A stretch of 64,000 bases of DNA, taken from positions 248,001 through 312,000 of the forward strand of contig CAVUHO010000014.1 in NCBI GenBank assembly GCA_963741385.1, read 5' to 3'. A program made the translations under genes and the position numbers. Positions 7,071 through 15,801 of the stretch are shown here, in pieces. Below the pieces are notes generated by a model. That model had not been told where the DNA came from. It made no database searches and saw only the letters and a program-made list of their open reading frames with translations. This DNA is from Sulfomarinibacter sp963741385. Lineage in GTDB: Bacteria > Acidobacteriota > Thermoanaerobaculia > Thermoanaerobaculales > Sulfomarinibacteraceae. Position 1 is the stretch's first letter, and each line of letters starts with the position of its first letter.

Positions 7071-8732
7071 TCAAACGCTGACGACGTCGGCGGCCACCAC
7101 TTCTGGCACGGAGACTGCGGCAGCCGTGGGTTCCTTGGCCGGGATCCGGCTGCACACGTGCTCGGACAACGCGGTGATGGTCAGCGACGGGTTGACGCCG
7201 AGGTTGGCGCTGATCATCGAGCCGTCCATGACGTAAAGGCCCTCGTACCCGAACACGCGCCCCGACGAGTCGATGACCCCGTGGTCCGCATCGGCGCCGA
7301 TCCCGCAGCCGCCGAGGATGTGGGCGGTGGTCGAAGTATCCAGCAGCACTTCGTTGAGGGTCGACTGGGGGATCGCGTCGAGATCTCTGGCAACCTCGCG
7401 CGCGATTTCGTTGGCGACCGGGATGTAGGAGGGGATGCCGGGCTGGTTGGGGTCCGGCTGGGTGGTCAAGGTCCGGCTGAACGGCCACAACCACCGGCGC
7501 TTGCGCACCAGGCGGGTGTGATTGTCGGCGGTCTGCATGGCCATGACCACGGTTCCGGTTTCGGCCTTGCCCCACGGTTTGAGAATGCGCAGGAAGTCGA
7601 TCGGGTGGCGCAGGATGTTGCCGATCCACCTCAGCGGGCGGGGCAGACCGGGTCCGCCGTCGGTGAGAGGCGTGCCGAGCAGCAGTATGACGTCGGACCC
7701 CTTGGGGAAGCGGACGCACTCGAAGTGGGTGACCTCGTCGATCTCCACCTTGGCGGCGATGGCGATGCCCTCCGAGAGATCTTTTCGGCTCCTGGATGTG
7801 ACCCCGAGCAGGGCCTCGGAGTTGGTGCGTACCACGTTGCCAATCTGTTTGGAGAGGTTGGGGAGACCGCCCCGCTCCTTGCACTCCATGAGCAGCGGCA
7901 CGGTGCCCAGCACGCCCGCCGAAAAGACCACTCTGGCGGCGGTGAGGGTTCCGGTCGTCGAGGAGAAGATGCTCGCGGACTGTTTCCAGTGGAGCCGGTA
8001 GCCGCCGCCGGGCAGGGCCTCGACAAAGGTCGCCCGGGTGTCGGGGATGACGCGCGCGCCCGCCTTTTCGGCGAGGTACAGGTAGTTCTTGTCGAGGGTG
8101 TTCTTGGCCCCGGGCCGGCAGCCGACCATGCAGCCGCCGCAGAAGGTGCACCCGGTCCGCGGCGGACCCGCGCCGTCGAAATAGGGGTCGGGAACCGTGA
8201 CGTCGGGACTCCCGAAATAGATGCCCACAGGGGTGTTCTTGAAGCTCGACTCACGGCCGCGTCGCGCCGCGGCGCGGCGAAGGGCCTCGTCGGCGGGCCC
8301 GAGCTTGGGGTTCTCGACCACGCCCAGCATCTTTCGGGCAGTGTCATAGCGCTCCGGCATGACCGCCCGCCAATTCTCCAGACCCTTCCACTGCGGGTCG
8401 TCCCACACCGACTCGGGGGGTTCGAAGAGGGTGTTGGCGTAGACCAGGCTGCCGCCGCCGACACCGACCCCGTGCAGCACCAGCGCCTCGCGGAGGAGCC
8501 GCAGGCCGAAGATGCCCCGGGCACCGATATACGGGAGCCAGAATGAGTTGCGGATGTTCCAGTTGCTCTTCGGGAAGTCGCTCGGCTGCCACCGGCGACC
8601 CTTTTCCAACACCGTCACCCGATAGCCTTTTTCGGTCAGACGATGGGCGGCCACCGAACCGCCGAAACCGGAGCCGATCACGGCCACATCGGTGTCGAAG
8701 AGGGTGCCCTCGGAGCGGGTTGGCTGGGTCAT
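7071..8732 (-). CDS. GMC-family flavin oxidoreductase (cholesterol-oxidase-like)
   Basis: A 553-residue FAD enzyme. The dinucleotide-binding loop VIGSGFGGSVAAH is at residues 18-30, and a GVGVGGGSLVYANTLF block binds FAD near 88-103. The C-terminal AHILGGCGIGADADHG and ANLGVNPSLTITALSEH provide the conserved His and Asn region of GMC enzymes. An insert with C195, C198, C201 and C205 (TGCTFCGGCMVGC) has ferredoxin-like spacing and precedes a GAKNTLDKNYL motif. Such enzymes oxidise alcohols, including sterols. There is no signal peptide, so it is probably cytoplasmic or peripheral. The substrate is unknown, and whether the cysteines hold a cluster cannot be said. Confidence 0.85.
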   Translation of the reverse strand: MTQPTRSEGTLFDTDVAVIGSGFGGSVAAHRLTEKGYRVTVLEKGRRWQPSDFPKSNWNIRNSFWLPYIGARGIFGLRLLREALVLHGVGVGGGSLVYANTLFEPPESVWDDPQWKGLENWRAVMPERYDTARKMLGVVENPKLGPADEALRRAAARRGRESSFKNTPVGIYFGSPDVTVPDPYFDGAGPPRTGCTFCGGCMVGCRPGAKNTLDKNYLYLAEKAGARVIPDTRATFVEALPGGGYRLHWKQSASIFSSTTGTLTAARVVFSAGVLGTVPLLMECKERGGLPNLSKQIGNVVRTNSEALLGVTSRSRKDLSEGIAIAAKVEIDEVTHFECVRFPKGSDVILLLGTPLTDGGPGLPRPLRWIGNILRHPIDFLRILKPWGKAETGTVVMAMQTADNHTRLVRKRRWLWPFSRTLTTQPDPNQPGIPSYIPVANEIAREVARDLDAIPQSTLNEVLLDTSTTAHILGGCGIGADADHGVIDSSGRVFGYEGLYVMDGSMISANLGVNPSLTITALSEHVCSRIPAKEPTAAAVSVPEVVAADVVSV

Positions 8733-8757
8733 GGAGCCTCCGGGGGAAGTCTACCCC

Positions 8758-8780
8758 GGATTGCCGCAGGACGGCAATCC
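8758..8780. other. Perfect 9-bp hairpin upstream of the GMC gene
   Basis: GGATTGCCG and CGGCAATCC flank a CAGGA loop, in the divergent gap about 25 bases before the GMC start codon. It could form in its 5' leader or be an operator. Confidence 0.45.
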
Positions 8781-8882
8781 TCGGTGTCATCACCGGTTGG
8801 TGGTGAGAACTCCTGATTCCGGCGCCGCGATATTCGTCAGTGTCGACTGGCCTTTCGTGCACTGCTGACTCGTCATCGCGGT

Positions 8883-8888
8883 TATACT
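8883..8888 (+). promoter_or_regulatory. -10-like box TATACT for a probable leaderless mRNA
   Basis: TATACT ends seven bases before the ATG at 8896 and there is no Shine-Dalgarno sequence, so transcription may begin at the start codon. No clear -35 is visible. Similar arrangements occur at 19527, 23745, 43142 and 44453. Confidence 0.45.
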
Positions 8889-8895
8889 CTCGTCG

Positions 8896-9339
8896 ATGAA
8901 ACGCTTGTGGCTCTTCGGGCTCGCGTCCATGCTTGCAACGCTGGCGGCTGCGGCCGATCTGCCGCTGGTGGATGGCGTGTCCGGCGCTCCACTGGAGTGG
9001 AGTGAATGGGTCGCCAAGAGGGGGCCGGTCGCAGTGCTCGTGTGGGCATCGTGGGCACCTGGGGCGACGCCGGTGATCGCGAACTTCGGAGCTCTCGCCG
9101 CCGCCGGCCGCGAGGCCGGGCTGAACCTTGAACTCCTGGATGTTCAGGAATCTTTGGAAGACGGCAGACAGGCTCTGTCCGGGACCGGCGTCAACTGGAT
9201 TCACGACCGCCACGGTGCGCTCCTCAAGTTCTACCGGGTGATCACCGTTCCGTCGGTGATCGTGGTGGCCAAGGACGGCACCTTGCTGAAGCGGTTGGCG
9301 GCCACACCCGAGGCGCTGCGCGCGGGAGGTGGCGAGTGA
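8896..9339 (+). CDS. Exported thioredoxin-fold protein lacking the CxxC site
   Basis: A 147-residue protein with a signal peptide (residues 1-19, cleaved near LAAAADLP) and a TlpA/redoxin-like fold. The family position WATWCPPC reads WASWAPGA here, so both redox cysteines are missing. The cis-proline region VPSVIVVAKDGTLLKR is retained. It cannot act as a dithiol oxidoreductase and is more likely a binding or chaperone-like periplasmic protein. Its stop overlaps the GTG of the next gene (GTGA), linking it to an M23 peptidase and hence possibly to envelope maintenance. Confidence 0.7.
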   Translation: MKRLWLFGLASMLATLAAAADLPLVDGVSGAPLEWSEWVAKRGPVAVLVWASWAPGATPVIANFGALAAAGREAGLNLELLDVQESLEDGRQALSGTGVNWIHDRHGALLKFYRVITVPSVIVVAKDGTLLKRLAATPEALRAGGGE

Positions 9340-10598
9340 GCCTCCGGCTTCCGGTAATCTGCCGGCGGGTTTTTGCGCGGCGATCACGTCCTCTGACGAT
9401 CGTCGCCGTTTTTTCGTTGTTGACCATCGGGACGGTAGGTCGCGGTACGGGACCGACGGCGGCGGCGTCGCTCGAACTGCAGAGGGTCCAGCCGTTGGTT
9501 CGCTTCCACCCCCCGGTGCGCACTTTCGTCCAGTCGGGCGACACGATCGAAAGCATCAGCCGGCGGTTGGCAGGTCCGGACTGGGTGGTCTGGCGCGACG
9601 CCCTGAGCGCGGAGATCGACCCGAAAAAGCTGTTGCCGGGAACCGAGTTTCGCGGCTGCAGATTGCCGTCCGGAACCCTCGAGATTCTCGAGGTGGTGTT
9701 CGACCGCCGCAGCGAGGTCCACTTCGAGGCCGGTGCCGACGGCATTTTCGCCACCAGAATCGAGCGTCCGGTCGCCAGCGAGGTTGTGCGGCTGGAGGGG
9801 GTGGTCGAATCTTCGCTCTTCGGGGCCATGGATACGGCGGGCGGCGGCTCCGAACTGGCCGTCCGCGTGGCCCAGATCTACCAGTGGGACATCGATTTCT
9901 TCCGCGATCTGCGGCGGGGCGACAGCTTTGTCGTGGTCGCCGAACGCCAGGAGATCGAGGGTGAGTTTTTCGGATGGGGAACGATCTTCGCGGCGCGGTT
10001 CGTCAATCGGGACCGTGTCCTCGACGCGATCGTCTACCCCGACGACGATGGGCGGCTGGGTTATTTCGATCTCGATGGCCACCCCCTGCGCAAACAGTTC
10101 CTGAAGGCGCCTCTCGAGTTCAGCCGGGTCACTTCCGGTTTCAGTACGAATCGGTTCCACCCTGTGCTCAAGAAGAGGATGCCGCACTACGGTGTGGATT
10201 ACGGTGCGCCGACCGGGACCCCCGTGCAGGTGACGGCGGAGGGTACGGTGACGCTTGCGGGCCGCAACGGCGGCGGTGGCAACATGGTCACGGTCCGCCA
10301 CACCAACGGCTACGAGACCAACTACCTCCACCTCAGCCGATTCGCCAAGGGCATCGGTCGCGGCGTGCGGGTGTCGCAGGGGCAGGTGATCGGCTATGTG
10401 GGTTCCACCGGGCTCGCCTCGGGTCCGCACCTCGACTACCGCGTCCAGCTCAACGGACGGTGGATCAACCCGCTGTCCATCTCGTCGCCACCGGTCAAGG
10501 CCCTGGCCGACGAGCGGCTGCAGCGGTTTCTCGCCCACGCGCTGGGGGTTCTGTCGCTGATTGAAGGCACTCCGCCGCCGGCCGGGGCCCGCTGTTGA
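9336..10598 (+). CDS. M23-family peptidoglycan endopeptidase (MepM-like)
   Basis: A 420-residue exported protein with a hydrophobic N-terminus (residues 19-34), an OapA/LysM-like segment around 60-110 (FVQSGDTIESISRRL) and a C-terminal LytM metallopeptidase domain. Zinc-site motifs are H284-x3-D288 (HYGVDYGAPTGTPV), the catalytic histidine region YLHLSRFA and SGPHLDYRV. The last is usually HLH, so the final histidine is Asp here. The enzyme would cut peptide crosslinks in the cell wall. It starts at GTG 9336 inside the previous stop and ends overlapping the next start. Family assignment is firm; activity with HLD is an inference. Confidence 0.85.
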   Translation: MSLRLPVICRRVFARRSRPLTIVAVFSLLTIGTVGRGTGPTAAASLELQRVQPLVRFHPPVRTFVQSGDTIESISRRLAGPDWVVWRDALSAEIDPKKLLPGTEFRGCRLPSGTLEILEVVFDRRSEVHFEAGADGIFATRIERPVASEVVRLEGVVESSLFGAMDTAGGGSELAVRVAQIYQWDIDFFRDLRRGDSFVVVAERQEIEGEFFGWGTIFAARFVNRDRVLDAIVYPDDDGRLGYFDLDGHPLRKQFLKAPLEFSRVTSGFSTNRFHPVLKKRMPHYGVDYGAPTGTPVQVTAEGTVTLAGRNGGGGNMVTVRHTNGYETNYLHLSRFAKGIGRGVRVSQGQVIGYVGSTGLASGPHLDYRVQLNGRWINPLSISSPPVKALADERLQRFLAHALGVLSLIEGTPPPAGARC

Positions 10599-11596
10599 GC
10601 CGAGGTCCGGAAGCTTCAGTCTCGGTCGAGGCGCCATGCCGTGCGGATCTTGCCGGCGGCACCCTCGACATCTGGCCTTTGGGGCTGCTGTACCCGGGCG
10701 CCATGACCGTCAACGCCGCCATTCCGGTGTGGGTCCGTCTCAAGGTCGATCTCGAGGCGCCGAACGGTGAACTCAGGCACACGGTGGACGGTGGACACGA
10801 GAGTCGTCTGGTCGCGGCCGACGCCATGACCGACCTCAGCGCTGCCATCGCCTTTGCCCTCCGACCGGCGGGCGGGGTTCGAATCAGGGTGATGTCGCAG
10901 GCATCCGTCGGTTCGGGGCTCGGCGGTTCGTCGGCTTACGGGGTCGCGGTCGCGCGGGGCATCCTGGCTCTGGCGGGGAACGCGATGGCCGACGAAAGGC
11001 TGGTCGCGCTGGTCCGGGACCTCGAGGCCCGGGTCCTGGCGGTTCCCACCGGCGTGCAGGATCACTGGGCGGCCATCGGCGGGGGCGTTGCAGCCGTCCA
11101 CCTCGAACCGGGCGGCGAACGGGTGGAGCGCCTCGATGTCGACCCGGATTGGATCGGCCGCAGGTTGACCGTCTTCGATTCCGGGATTTCCCACCACTCG
11201 GGGATGGTGAACTGGCAGGTCATCCGGCGCCGGCTCGAGGGAGAGGCGGCGACGGCCGACGCCCTCGGCGGCATCGCCGCCGCGGCGGCGGACTGCCGGT
11301 GCGGGGTCCTGGCGGGCGATGAAGCCGGGGTGGCGCGCGCGATTGCGTTGGAATGGAAGCACCGGCGTCGGCTCGCGCCGGAGGTCTGCCCAGCGGAGCT
11401 TGTGGAAATCGAACAGGCGGCGGAGGCGGCCGGGGCAGAGGCTTTCAAGGCGTGTGGCGCCGGGGGCGGCGGCAGCGTCTTGCTGTGGCACGCACCGGAG
11501 TCGCGCCCGGCGATCGTGGCCGCGCTGCGGGTGGCCGCGCCGAAAGGTCGGGTGGTCGCCGCCGGGATCGTCACCGAAGGCTGCCGCGTGGAGTGA
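10595..11596 (+). CDS. GHMP-family sugar kinase (heptose/fucose kinase-like)
   Basis: A 333-residue GHMP-superfamily kinase. APCRADLAGGTLD (13-25) is the N-terminal sugar-binding motif, VGSGLGGSSAYG (105-116) is the phosphate-binding motif 2, and CGAGGGGSVL near the C-terminus is motif 3. These match kinases acting on D-glycero-D-manno-heptose 7-phosphate or fucose more than homoserine or mevalonate kinases. The start is TTG at 10595 within the preceding stop (TTGA), so translation is probably coupled to the M23 peptidase. A role in making activated sugars for the envelope is inferred from this context. Confidence 0.75.
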   Translation: MSRGPEASVSVEAPCRADLAGGTLDIWPLGLLYPGAMTVNAAIPVWVRLKVDLEAPNGELRHTVDGGHESRLVAADAMTDLSAAIAFALRPAGGVRIRVMSQASVGSGLGGSSAYGVAVARGILALAGNAMADERLVALVRDLEARVLAVPTGVQDHWAAIGGGVAAVHLEPGGERVERLDVDPDWIGRRLTVFDSGISHHSGMVNWQVIRRRLEGEAATADALGGIAAAAADCRCGVLAGDEAGVARAIALEWKHRRRLAPEVCPAELVEIEQAAEAAGAEAFKACGAGGGGSVLLWHAPESRPAIVAALRVAAPKGRVVAAGIVTEGCRVE

Positions 11597-11601
11597 GAAA
11601 G

Positions 11602-11623
11602 GGCGGGGCCATCTGGCCCCGCC
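11602..11623 (-). terminator. GC-rich hairpin between convergent genes
   Basis: GGCGGGGCCA and TGGCCCCGCC form a perfect 10-bp stem around TC. On the minus strand it is followed by CTTTCTC, so it most likely terminates the BON-LysM gene. It also lies directly behind the GHMP kinase stop. Confidence 0.65.
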
Positions 11624-11651
11624 GCCGAAAAACCTACTCAGACAGTCGGGC

Positions 11652-12089
11652 CTACTCCGGAATGCGGAGCTTCTGACCCACCTTGATGAGGTCGGGGTTG
11701 TCGAGGATGTCCTTGTTGGCCTCGAAGATCTTCATGTAGGCGCTCGCCTTGCCGTAGTACTTCTTCGAGATGGCGCCGAGGGTGTCGCCGGAGACCACCT
11801 CGTAGATGCGCTCCGCGGCCGCCGGCGCCGGGGCGGGCGCGGCTTGGGGTGCCGGAGCTTTCTTGACCTCGATGGCGTTGACGATGTTGTCGGCCTTCAC
11901 CGCCTGATCGATCTTGCTCATCACGAGGTTGGCTGCCGCGCGGCTGTCGGCCTTGCCCTTGAGCGTGATGACCTTTCCGCGCACTTCCGCGCTGAGCCCG
12001 GACACGCCCGGGGTGGTCGACGCGATTTCCTTCATGGCTTCCTGCACCTGATCCTCGAAGCTCTTGCCAAATAAATCCCGGAGACCCAT
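11652..12089 (-). CDS. BON-LysM protein, Kbp/YgaU-like
   Basis: A 145-residue protein with an N-terminal BON domain (about 10-70, GVSGLSAEVRGKVITLKG), an alanine-proline linker (about 75-95) and a C-terminal LysM domain (YEVVSGDTLGAISKKYYG to VGQKLRIPE). This two-domain layout and length match E. coli Kbp (YgaU), a cytoplasmic K+-binding protein. No signal peptide is present, in line with Kbp. The ATG at 12089 follows GGGAGG at good spacing; an upstream in-frame ATG lacks one. A -10-like TATAGT lies on the minus strand at 12129-12134, divergent from the promoter of the next gene. Confidence 0.85.
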   Translation of the reverse strand: MGLRDLFGKSFEDQVQEAMKEIASTTPGVSGLSAEVRGKVITLKGKADSRAAANLVMSKIDQAVKADNIVNAIEVKKAPAPQAAPAPAPAAAERIYEVVSGDTLGAISKKYYGKASAYMKIFEANKDILDNPDLIKVGQKLRIPE

Positions 12090-12162
12090 GGTCGGTCCTC
12101 CCTTCCTCTTCAAATGTTGATGGCGGTTACTATAGCAGCGCCGTGCCCGGATCGCGAGCCGT

Positions 12163-12168
12163 TATAAT
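12163..12168 (+). promoter_or_regulatory. -10 box TATAAT upstream of the HerA-like gene
   Basis: A consensus TATAAT lies 35 bases before the ATG at 12204, with a purine-rich ribosome-binding stretch (GAGGAG) in between. The -35 region is poor. Confidence 0.5.
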
Positions 12169-12203
12169 CCGACGGCAGTTCAAATCGAGGAGCGGGGGAC
12201 CAC

Positions 12204-14513
12204 ATGGGTGATCAGGATCTCTATCTGGGGCGCGAACTCGATGGAACCGGGCGTGCCGTCCTCGACATGGACCACCTGACGACCCACGCGGTGTGCGTGG
12301 GCATGACGGGTTCCGGCAAGACCGGTCTCGGCATCGTGGCGCTCGAGGAGCTGGCCCGGCGTGGAGTGTCGTTGCTGATCATCGACCTCAAGGGCGACAT
12401 GGTCGATCTGATGCTCAACTTCCCGTCGTTGGCGGGTGCGGATTTTGAAAAGTGGTTGCCGCCGGATGCGGCCGAAGGGTCTGACCGGGGTGCGGCGGGT
12501 GTGGTTCAGGCGGCGCTGTGGTCGCAGGGGCTGGAAAGGGCCGGTCTGGGACCGGAGGACATGCGCGCAGTGAAGAACGGGGTCGCGTGGCAGCTGATCA
12601 CCCCCGGCGCGGCGTCCGGTGCTCCGCTCGACATCCTGCCGGCCCTCGGCGTGCCTCCGGGGTGGGACGCGGCGAGCGATCCGGACGGCGCCACCGACCG
12701 GGTCAACGGCGTGACCTCGGCGCTGCTGTCGCTGGTGGGCCGGGGCGGCGATCCGTTGTCGGATCGCGACCATGTTTTGACAGCGTCAGTCATCCTCGAA
12801 CACTGGCGGCGTGGCGACGCCCTCGATCTGGCGGGTCTTCTGCGCAGCCTCCTGGACCCGCCCATGCAGTCGTTTGGGGCGCTCCCTCTCGAGGATTTCT
12901 TCCCACGCAACGACAGGATGAAATTGGTGATGTCGCTCAACACGCTGCTTGCCAGCCCGGCCTTTGCCGCCTGGACCGAGGGCACGGCCATGGACATGGA
13001 CCAGCTGCTCGGCAGCCCGGGCGCGCCCCGCGCGACGATCGTTTCGGTCGCGCACCTGGACGACCGCCAGCGAGGATTTGTGATCGCGCTGCTGGTCTCC
13101 GAACTGGTGGCCTGGATGCGGCGCCAACCGGCTTCGTCGGGTCTGCGGGCCCTGCTCTACATGGACGAGGTGCAGGGGATCGTGCCGCCGTACCCTGCCA
13201 ACCCTCCCACCAAGGGCCCCCTGCTGACGCTGTTCAAGCAGGGCCGTGCGTACGGCGTCGGCGCCTGGGTCGCGACCCAGAATCCGGTCGATCTCGATTA
13301 CAAAGCCCTCGGCAACGCCGGCGTCAAGTTGGTGGGGCGGCTGATCACCGATCGCGACCGTGACCGCGCGCTCGAGGGGCTCGGCATGAAGCAGCTGCCC
13401 GACGGCCGCGACGCCGACGACATCGTGGCCGGTCTCGGGAAGCGCGAGTTCCTTTTCACCGATGTCCGGTCGAAGGAGGGGGCCACGACTTTTTCGTCGC
13501 GCTGGGCCATGAGCTACCTCAGAGGCCCCGTGACCCTGGCCGAGATCGGGCCCTTGCTGCGGGGGACCGAACCGGCCGAGACGGGGGAGGCCGCCGGTAT
13601 AACCAAAACCGCGGTCGACCCGGCACGGCATCATCCGCCGCCGTTGTCGGTTGACGCGCTGGTTCGTTACGACGCCGGATCCACAGGAGCGGCCGGCCCC
13701 GGGGTGATTGTGCGCAATCGCATCACGGTTCAACACAGCACCGTTGACCTCTTCCGTGAGAGAGATGAGATGTGGAGCGTCCCCGCCGACGACGAAGGAA
13801 CTCTTCGCTGGGAGGATGCCGAACAGCTGTCCGAACTTCCGGAACTGATCGAAGAACCGCCGGCAGGCATGGAGTTCCCGGCTGCCGCCCCCGGCCGTCT
13901 GGCGGGCGAGATCAAGAAGGCCGACTCGAACTTCGTGACCTGGCGGGCGAGGCGCCCGCTGATGGTGCTGGTCAACGAAAAGCTCAAGCTTGCGGCCGCC
14001 GAGGGGGAGGACAGGGAGGCCTTTCTCGCGCGGTGTCTGGACACTGCCGACCGTGCCGATGATACCGCCCAGGAGCGTGTGAAAACGCGCTTTGAGGGCC
14101 GCATGAAGACCCTTCGCAAAAGGCTGGAAAAGGAACGCGACGAACTCGACCGCGACCGCGTCCAACTCGACTCGCGCAAGGCCGAGGAGAAAATGGGCAT
14201 GGTGGAGGGGTTGTTCTCGGTCCTGCTGGGCTCGAAGAGCGTGAGTTCGGCCTCGCGCAAGGCGGCGTCCAAGCTGCGCACGGCGGCCGGAAAACGCCGG
14301 ATGCGACAAACCGCCGAGGGCTCGGTCGTCGAATCAGAGAACGAGATCGAGAGGCTCACGGCGGAGATCGCAGATCTGGCGGAAGAGATCGAGGACGAAA
14401 TACAGCGGATCGCCGCCGAGTCGGAAGAACTCGCGGAGCGGATCGACGAGAAGGCCTTCACGGCCAAGAAAACCGACATCGCGATACGCGATCTCTGGCT
14501 GGTGTGGCGCTAG
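12204..14513 (+). CDS. HerA/VirB4-like ATPase with C-terminal coiled coil
   Basis: A 769-residue P-loop ATPase of the HerA/FtsK superfamily. Walker A is GMTGSGKT (33-40), followed by LLIIDLKGDM. Walker B is LLYMDEVQG (about 314-322), and WVATQNPVDLDYKALGN is a sensor-like motif. Past residue 600 come long charged heptads (KRLEKERDELDRDRVQL, then EIERLTAEIADLAEEIEDEI) forming coiled coils. HerA relatives pump DNA or work with nucleases, but no NurA-like nuclease or defence gene is adjacent. The coiled coil suggests a structural or clamp-like role. The gene diverges from the Kbp-like gene. The exact function is unknown. Confidence 0.75.
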   Translation: MGDQDLYLGRELDGTGRAVLDMDHLTTHAVCVGMTGSGKTGLGIVALEELARRGVSLLIIDLKGDMVDLMLNFPSLAGADFEKWLPPDAAEGSDRGAAGVVQAALWSQGLERAGLGPEDMRAVKNGVAWQLITPGAASGAPLDILPALGVPPGWDAASDPDGATDRVNGVTSALLSLVGRGGDPLSDRDHVLTASVILEHWRRGDALDLAGLLRSLLDPPMQSFGALPLEDFFPRNDRMKLVMSLNTLLASPAFAAWTEGTAMDMDQLLGSPGAPRATIVSVAHLDDRQRGFVIALLVSELVAWMRRQPASSGLRALLYMDEVQGIVPPYPANPPTKGPLLTLFKQGRAYGVGAWVATQNPVDLDYKALGNAGVKLVGRLITDRDRDRALEGLGMKQLPDGRDADDIVAGLGKREFLFTDVRSKEGATTFSSRWAMSYLRGPVTLAEIGPLLRGTEPAETGEAAGITKTAVDPARHHPPPLSVDALVRYDAGSTGAAGPGVIVRNRITVQHSTVDLFRERDEMWSVPADDEGTLRWEDAEQLSELPELIEEPPAGMEFPAAAPGRLAGEIKKADSNFVTWRARRPLMVLVNEKLKLAAAEGEDREAFLARCLDTADRADDTAQERVKTRFEGRMKTLRKRLEKERDELDRDRVQLDSRKAEEKMGMVEGLFSVLLGSKSVSSASRKAASKLRTAAGKRRMRQTAEGSVVESENEIERLTAEIADLAEEIEDEIQRIAAESEELAERIDEKAFTAKKTDIAIRDLWLVWR

Positions 14514-14626
14514 CGCGCCAATTCTGAATTTTGAATTCTTAATTTTGAATGTCGGTCACCGACCCTGTGAGCTGCCGAGGAAGTGCGCGCAATTCAAAAT
14601 TCAAAATTCAAAATTGAGAATTTTAC
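14514..14626. repeat. AT-rich inverted element of TTTTGAA heptamers
   Basis: The left arm (about 14519-14550) carries repeats of AATTTTGAATT. The right arm (about 14584-14624) carries TGCGCGCAA followed by three AATTCAA-type units and inverts the left arm. A spacer of some 33 bases separates them. The AT-rich block stands out in this GC-rich genome and fills the gap between two convergent genes. A second copy with a different heptamer is at 25778-25918. Confidence 0.65.
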
Positions 14627-14658
14627 GTCGCGAAAAGGCAATGTCGAACCCGGCAAGG

Positions 14659-15801
14659 TCAGGGCATCTGATAGCCAACAGCGGCGTACCCGACCCAGTG
14701 GTGGAAGTTGGAGGGCGCGGTGTAGCCGAGTCCGCCCTCGCGCGCCGCGGCGGAAACCGGCAGTTCGGGGCCCTCGAGGCTGGTGCTGTATCGCAACAGC
14801 TCACCCGTCGGCGCCGCGCCGGCGGTTTCTAGAGCGACCTTCCGCAGCACCTCGAGCCCGAAGGGGATGGAGAAACGGCCGCACCACGGCAGGCGGTAGC
14901 TCAGGTCGTCGGGTTCGACGAGGGTGTCCATCAGGGCGTGGAGCTTGGTGGAGGTCAGCGTCCCTTCGAGGTACGACCCGGCGAGCCGCCGGTCGCGGGA
15001 GACCGCCTGCTGGTAGGCGGTGACGTCGGTGCCGAAGGGGGCGTGGTCGAAGTCGGGCCCGTAGTGGACGGCGTCGCTCGACACCACGATCGCGAGGTCC
15101 CGCCCGAGCACCCAGTTGTTCTGCTTCATGACCGAGGTGACGGCCGCCGCCAGTTGGTCGCTGAGCTCCTCGATCCGCTGCCACCCCATCGGCGGAACCA
15201 GGACCGGGACGATGGTCCGCTGCGGCTGATTGCGCTGGAGAAAGGGGAGCAGGGCCTCGAGCGAGTGCTCCCGGCACTGCATGGCGTTGTCAACCACGTA
15301 GGCGTCGACCGGTAAGGCGTTGAGGATCTGGTCACGCAGCGGGTCCACAGGGAGGTCGCCCCACGGGGCGTGCCACGAGGCGAAGCTGTCGAAGACCAGC
15401 CGGTCGCGGAGGCCCCACAAACGGGCGGCGTGGAACACGCCCACCAGAATCACCCGCGGCGCGGTGATGCGCTCGGTCAGGTGGACGTAGACCCCGCCGG
15501 CATAGAGATGGTCGTCGTGCGGACAGACGCCCCCGACGAAACCGTCGGTCGGTTGCATGCCCAGCTCCCGGTCCTGTTGAACCATCGCGTCGGCCTCGAG
15601 CGCGATCGCCGCCGCCACGACCTCCTCGGCCTCGGCCTGGTGGACGACAAAGCCGACGGTGTCCATCTGGCCGCGGACGAGGTCGCCTTCCGACGGCAGA
15701 CCCATCGACGCCTCGACCTCGGCGCGGGCCGGGCCCTGGGCACCTGCGGTTGCCGACCCCACCAGGAAAACGGCCGCGACCAGCATCATCATCCGACTCA
15801 T
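14659..15801 (-). CDS. MEMO1/AmmeMemoRadiSam-B family protein with signal peptide
   Basis: A 380-residue MEMO-family protein. The family metal-site motif appears in CPHDDHLYAGGVYVHL, and conserved regions include VFDSFASWHAPWGDLPVD, REHSLEALLPFL and VVSSDAVHYG. MEMO proteins belong to the LigB-dioxygenase-like fold and in bacteria are usually cytoplasmic parts of AmmeMemoRadiSam systems. This one has a clear signal peptide (residues 1-22, ATAGAQ), so it is exported. No radical-SAM or AMMECR1 partner is beside it; instead it overlaps ispG by four bases (ATGA). Catalytic role unknown. Confidence 0.8.
   Translation of the reverse strand: MSRMMMLVAAVFLVGSATAGAQGPARAEVEASMGLPSEGDLVRGQMDTVGFVVHQAEAEEVVAAAIALEADAMVQQDRELGMQPTDGFVGGVCPHDDHLYAGGVYVHLTERITAPRVILVGVFHAARLWGLRDRLVFDSFASWHAPWGDLPVDPLRDQILNALPVDAYVVDNAMQCREHSLEALLPFLQRNQPQRTIVPVLVPPMGWQRIEELSDQLAAAVTSVMKQNNWVLGRDLAIVVSSDAVHYGPDFDHAPFGTDVTAYQQAVSRDRRLAGSYLEGTLTSTKLHALMDTLVEPDDLSYRLPWCGRFSIPFGLEVLRKVALETAGAAPTGELLRYSTSLEGPELPVSAAAREGGLGYTAPSNFHHWVGYAAVGYQMP

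Noticed and set aside
8896..9339. Active thioredoxin or TlpA reductase
   Set aside because: The CxxC site reads WAPG, so dithiol chemistry is not possible.
12786..14309. 507-codon open frame antisense to the HerA-like ATPase
   Set aside because: Opposes a strand with Walker motifs and coiled coils; composition is that of a GC-rich shadow.
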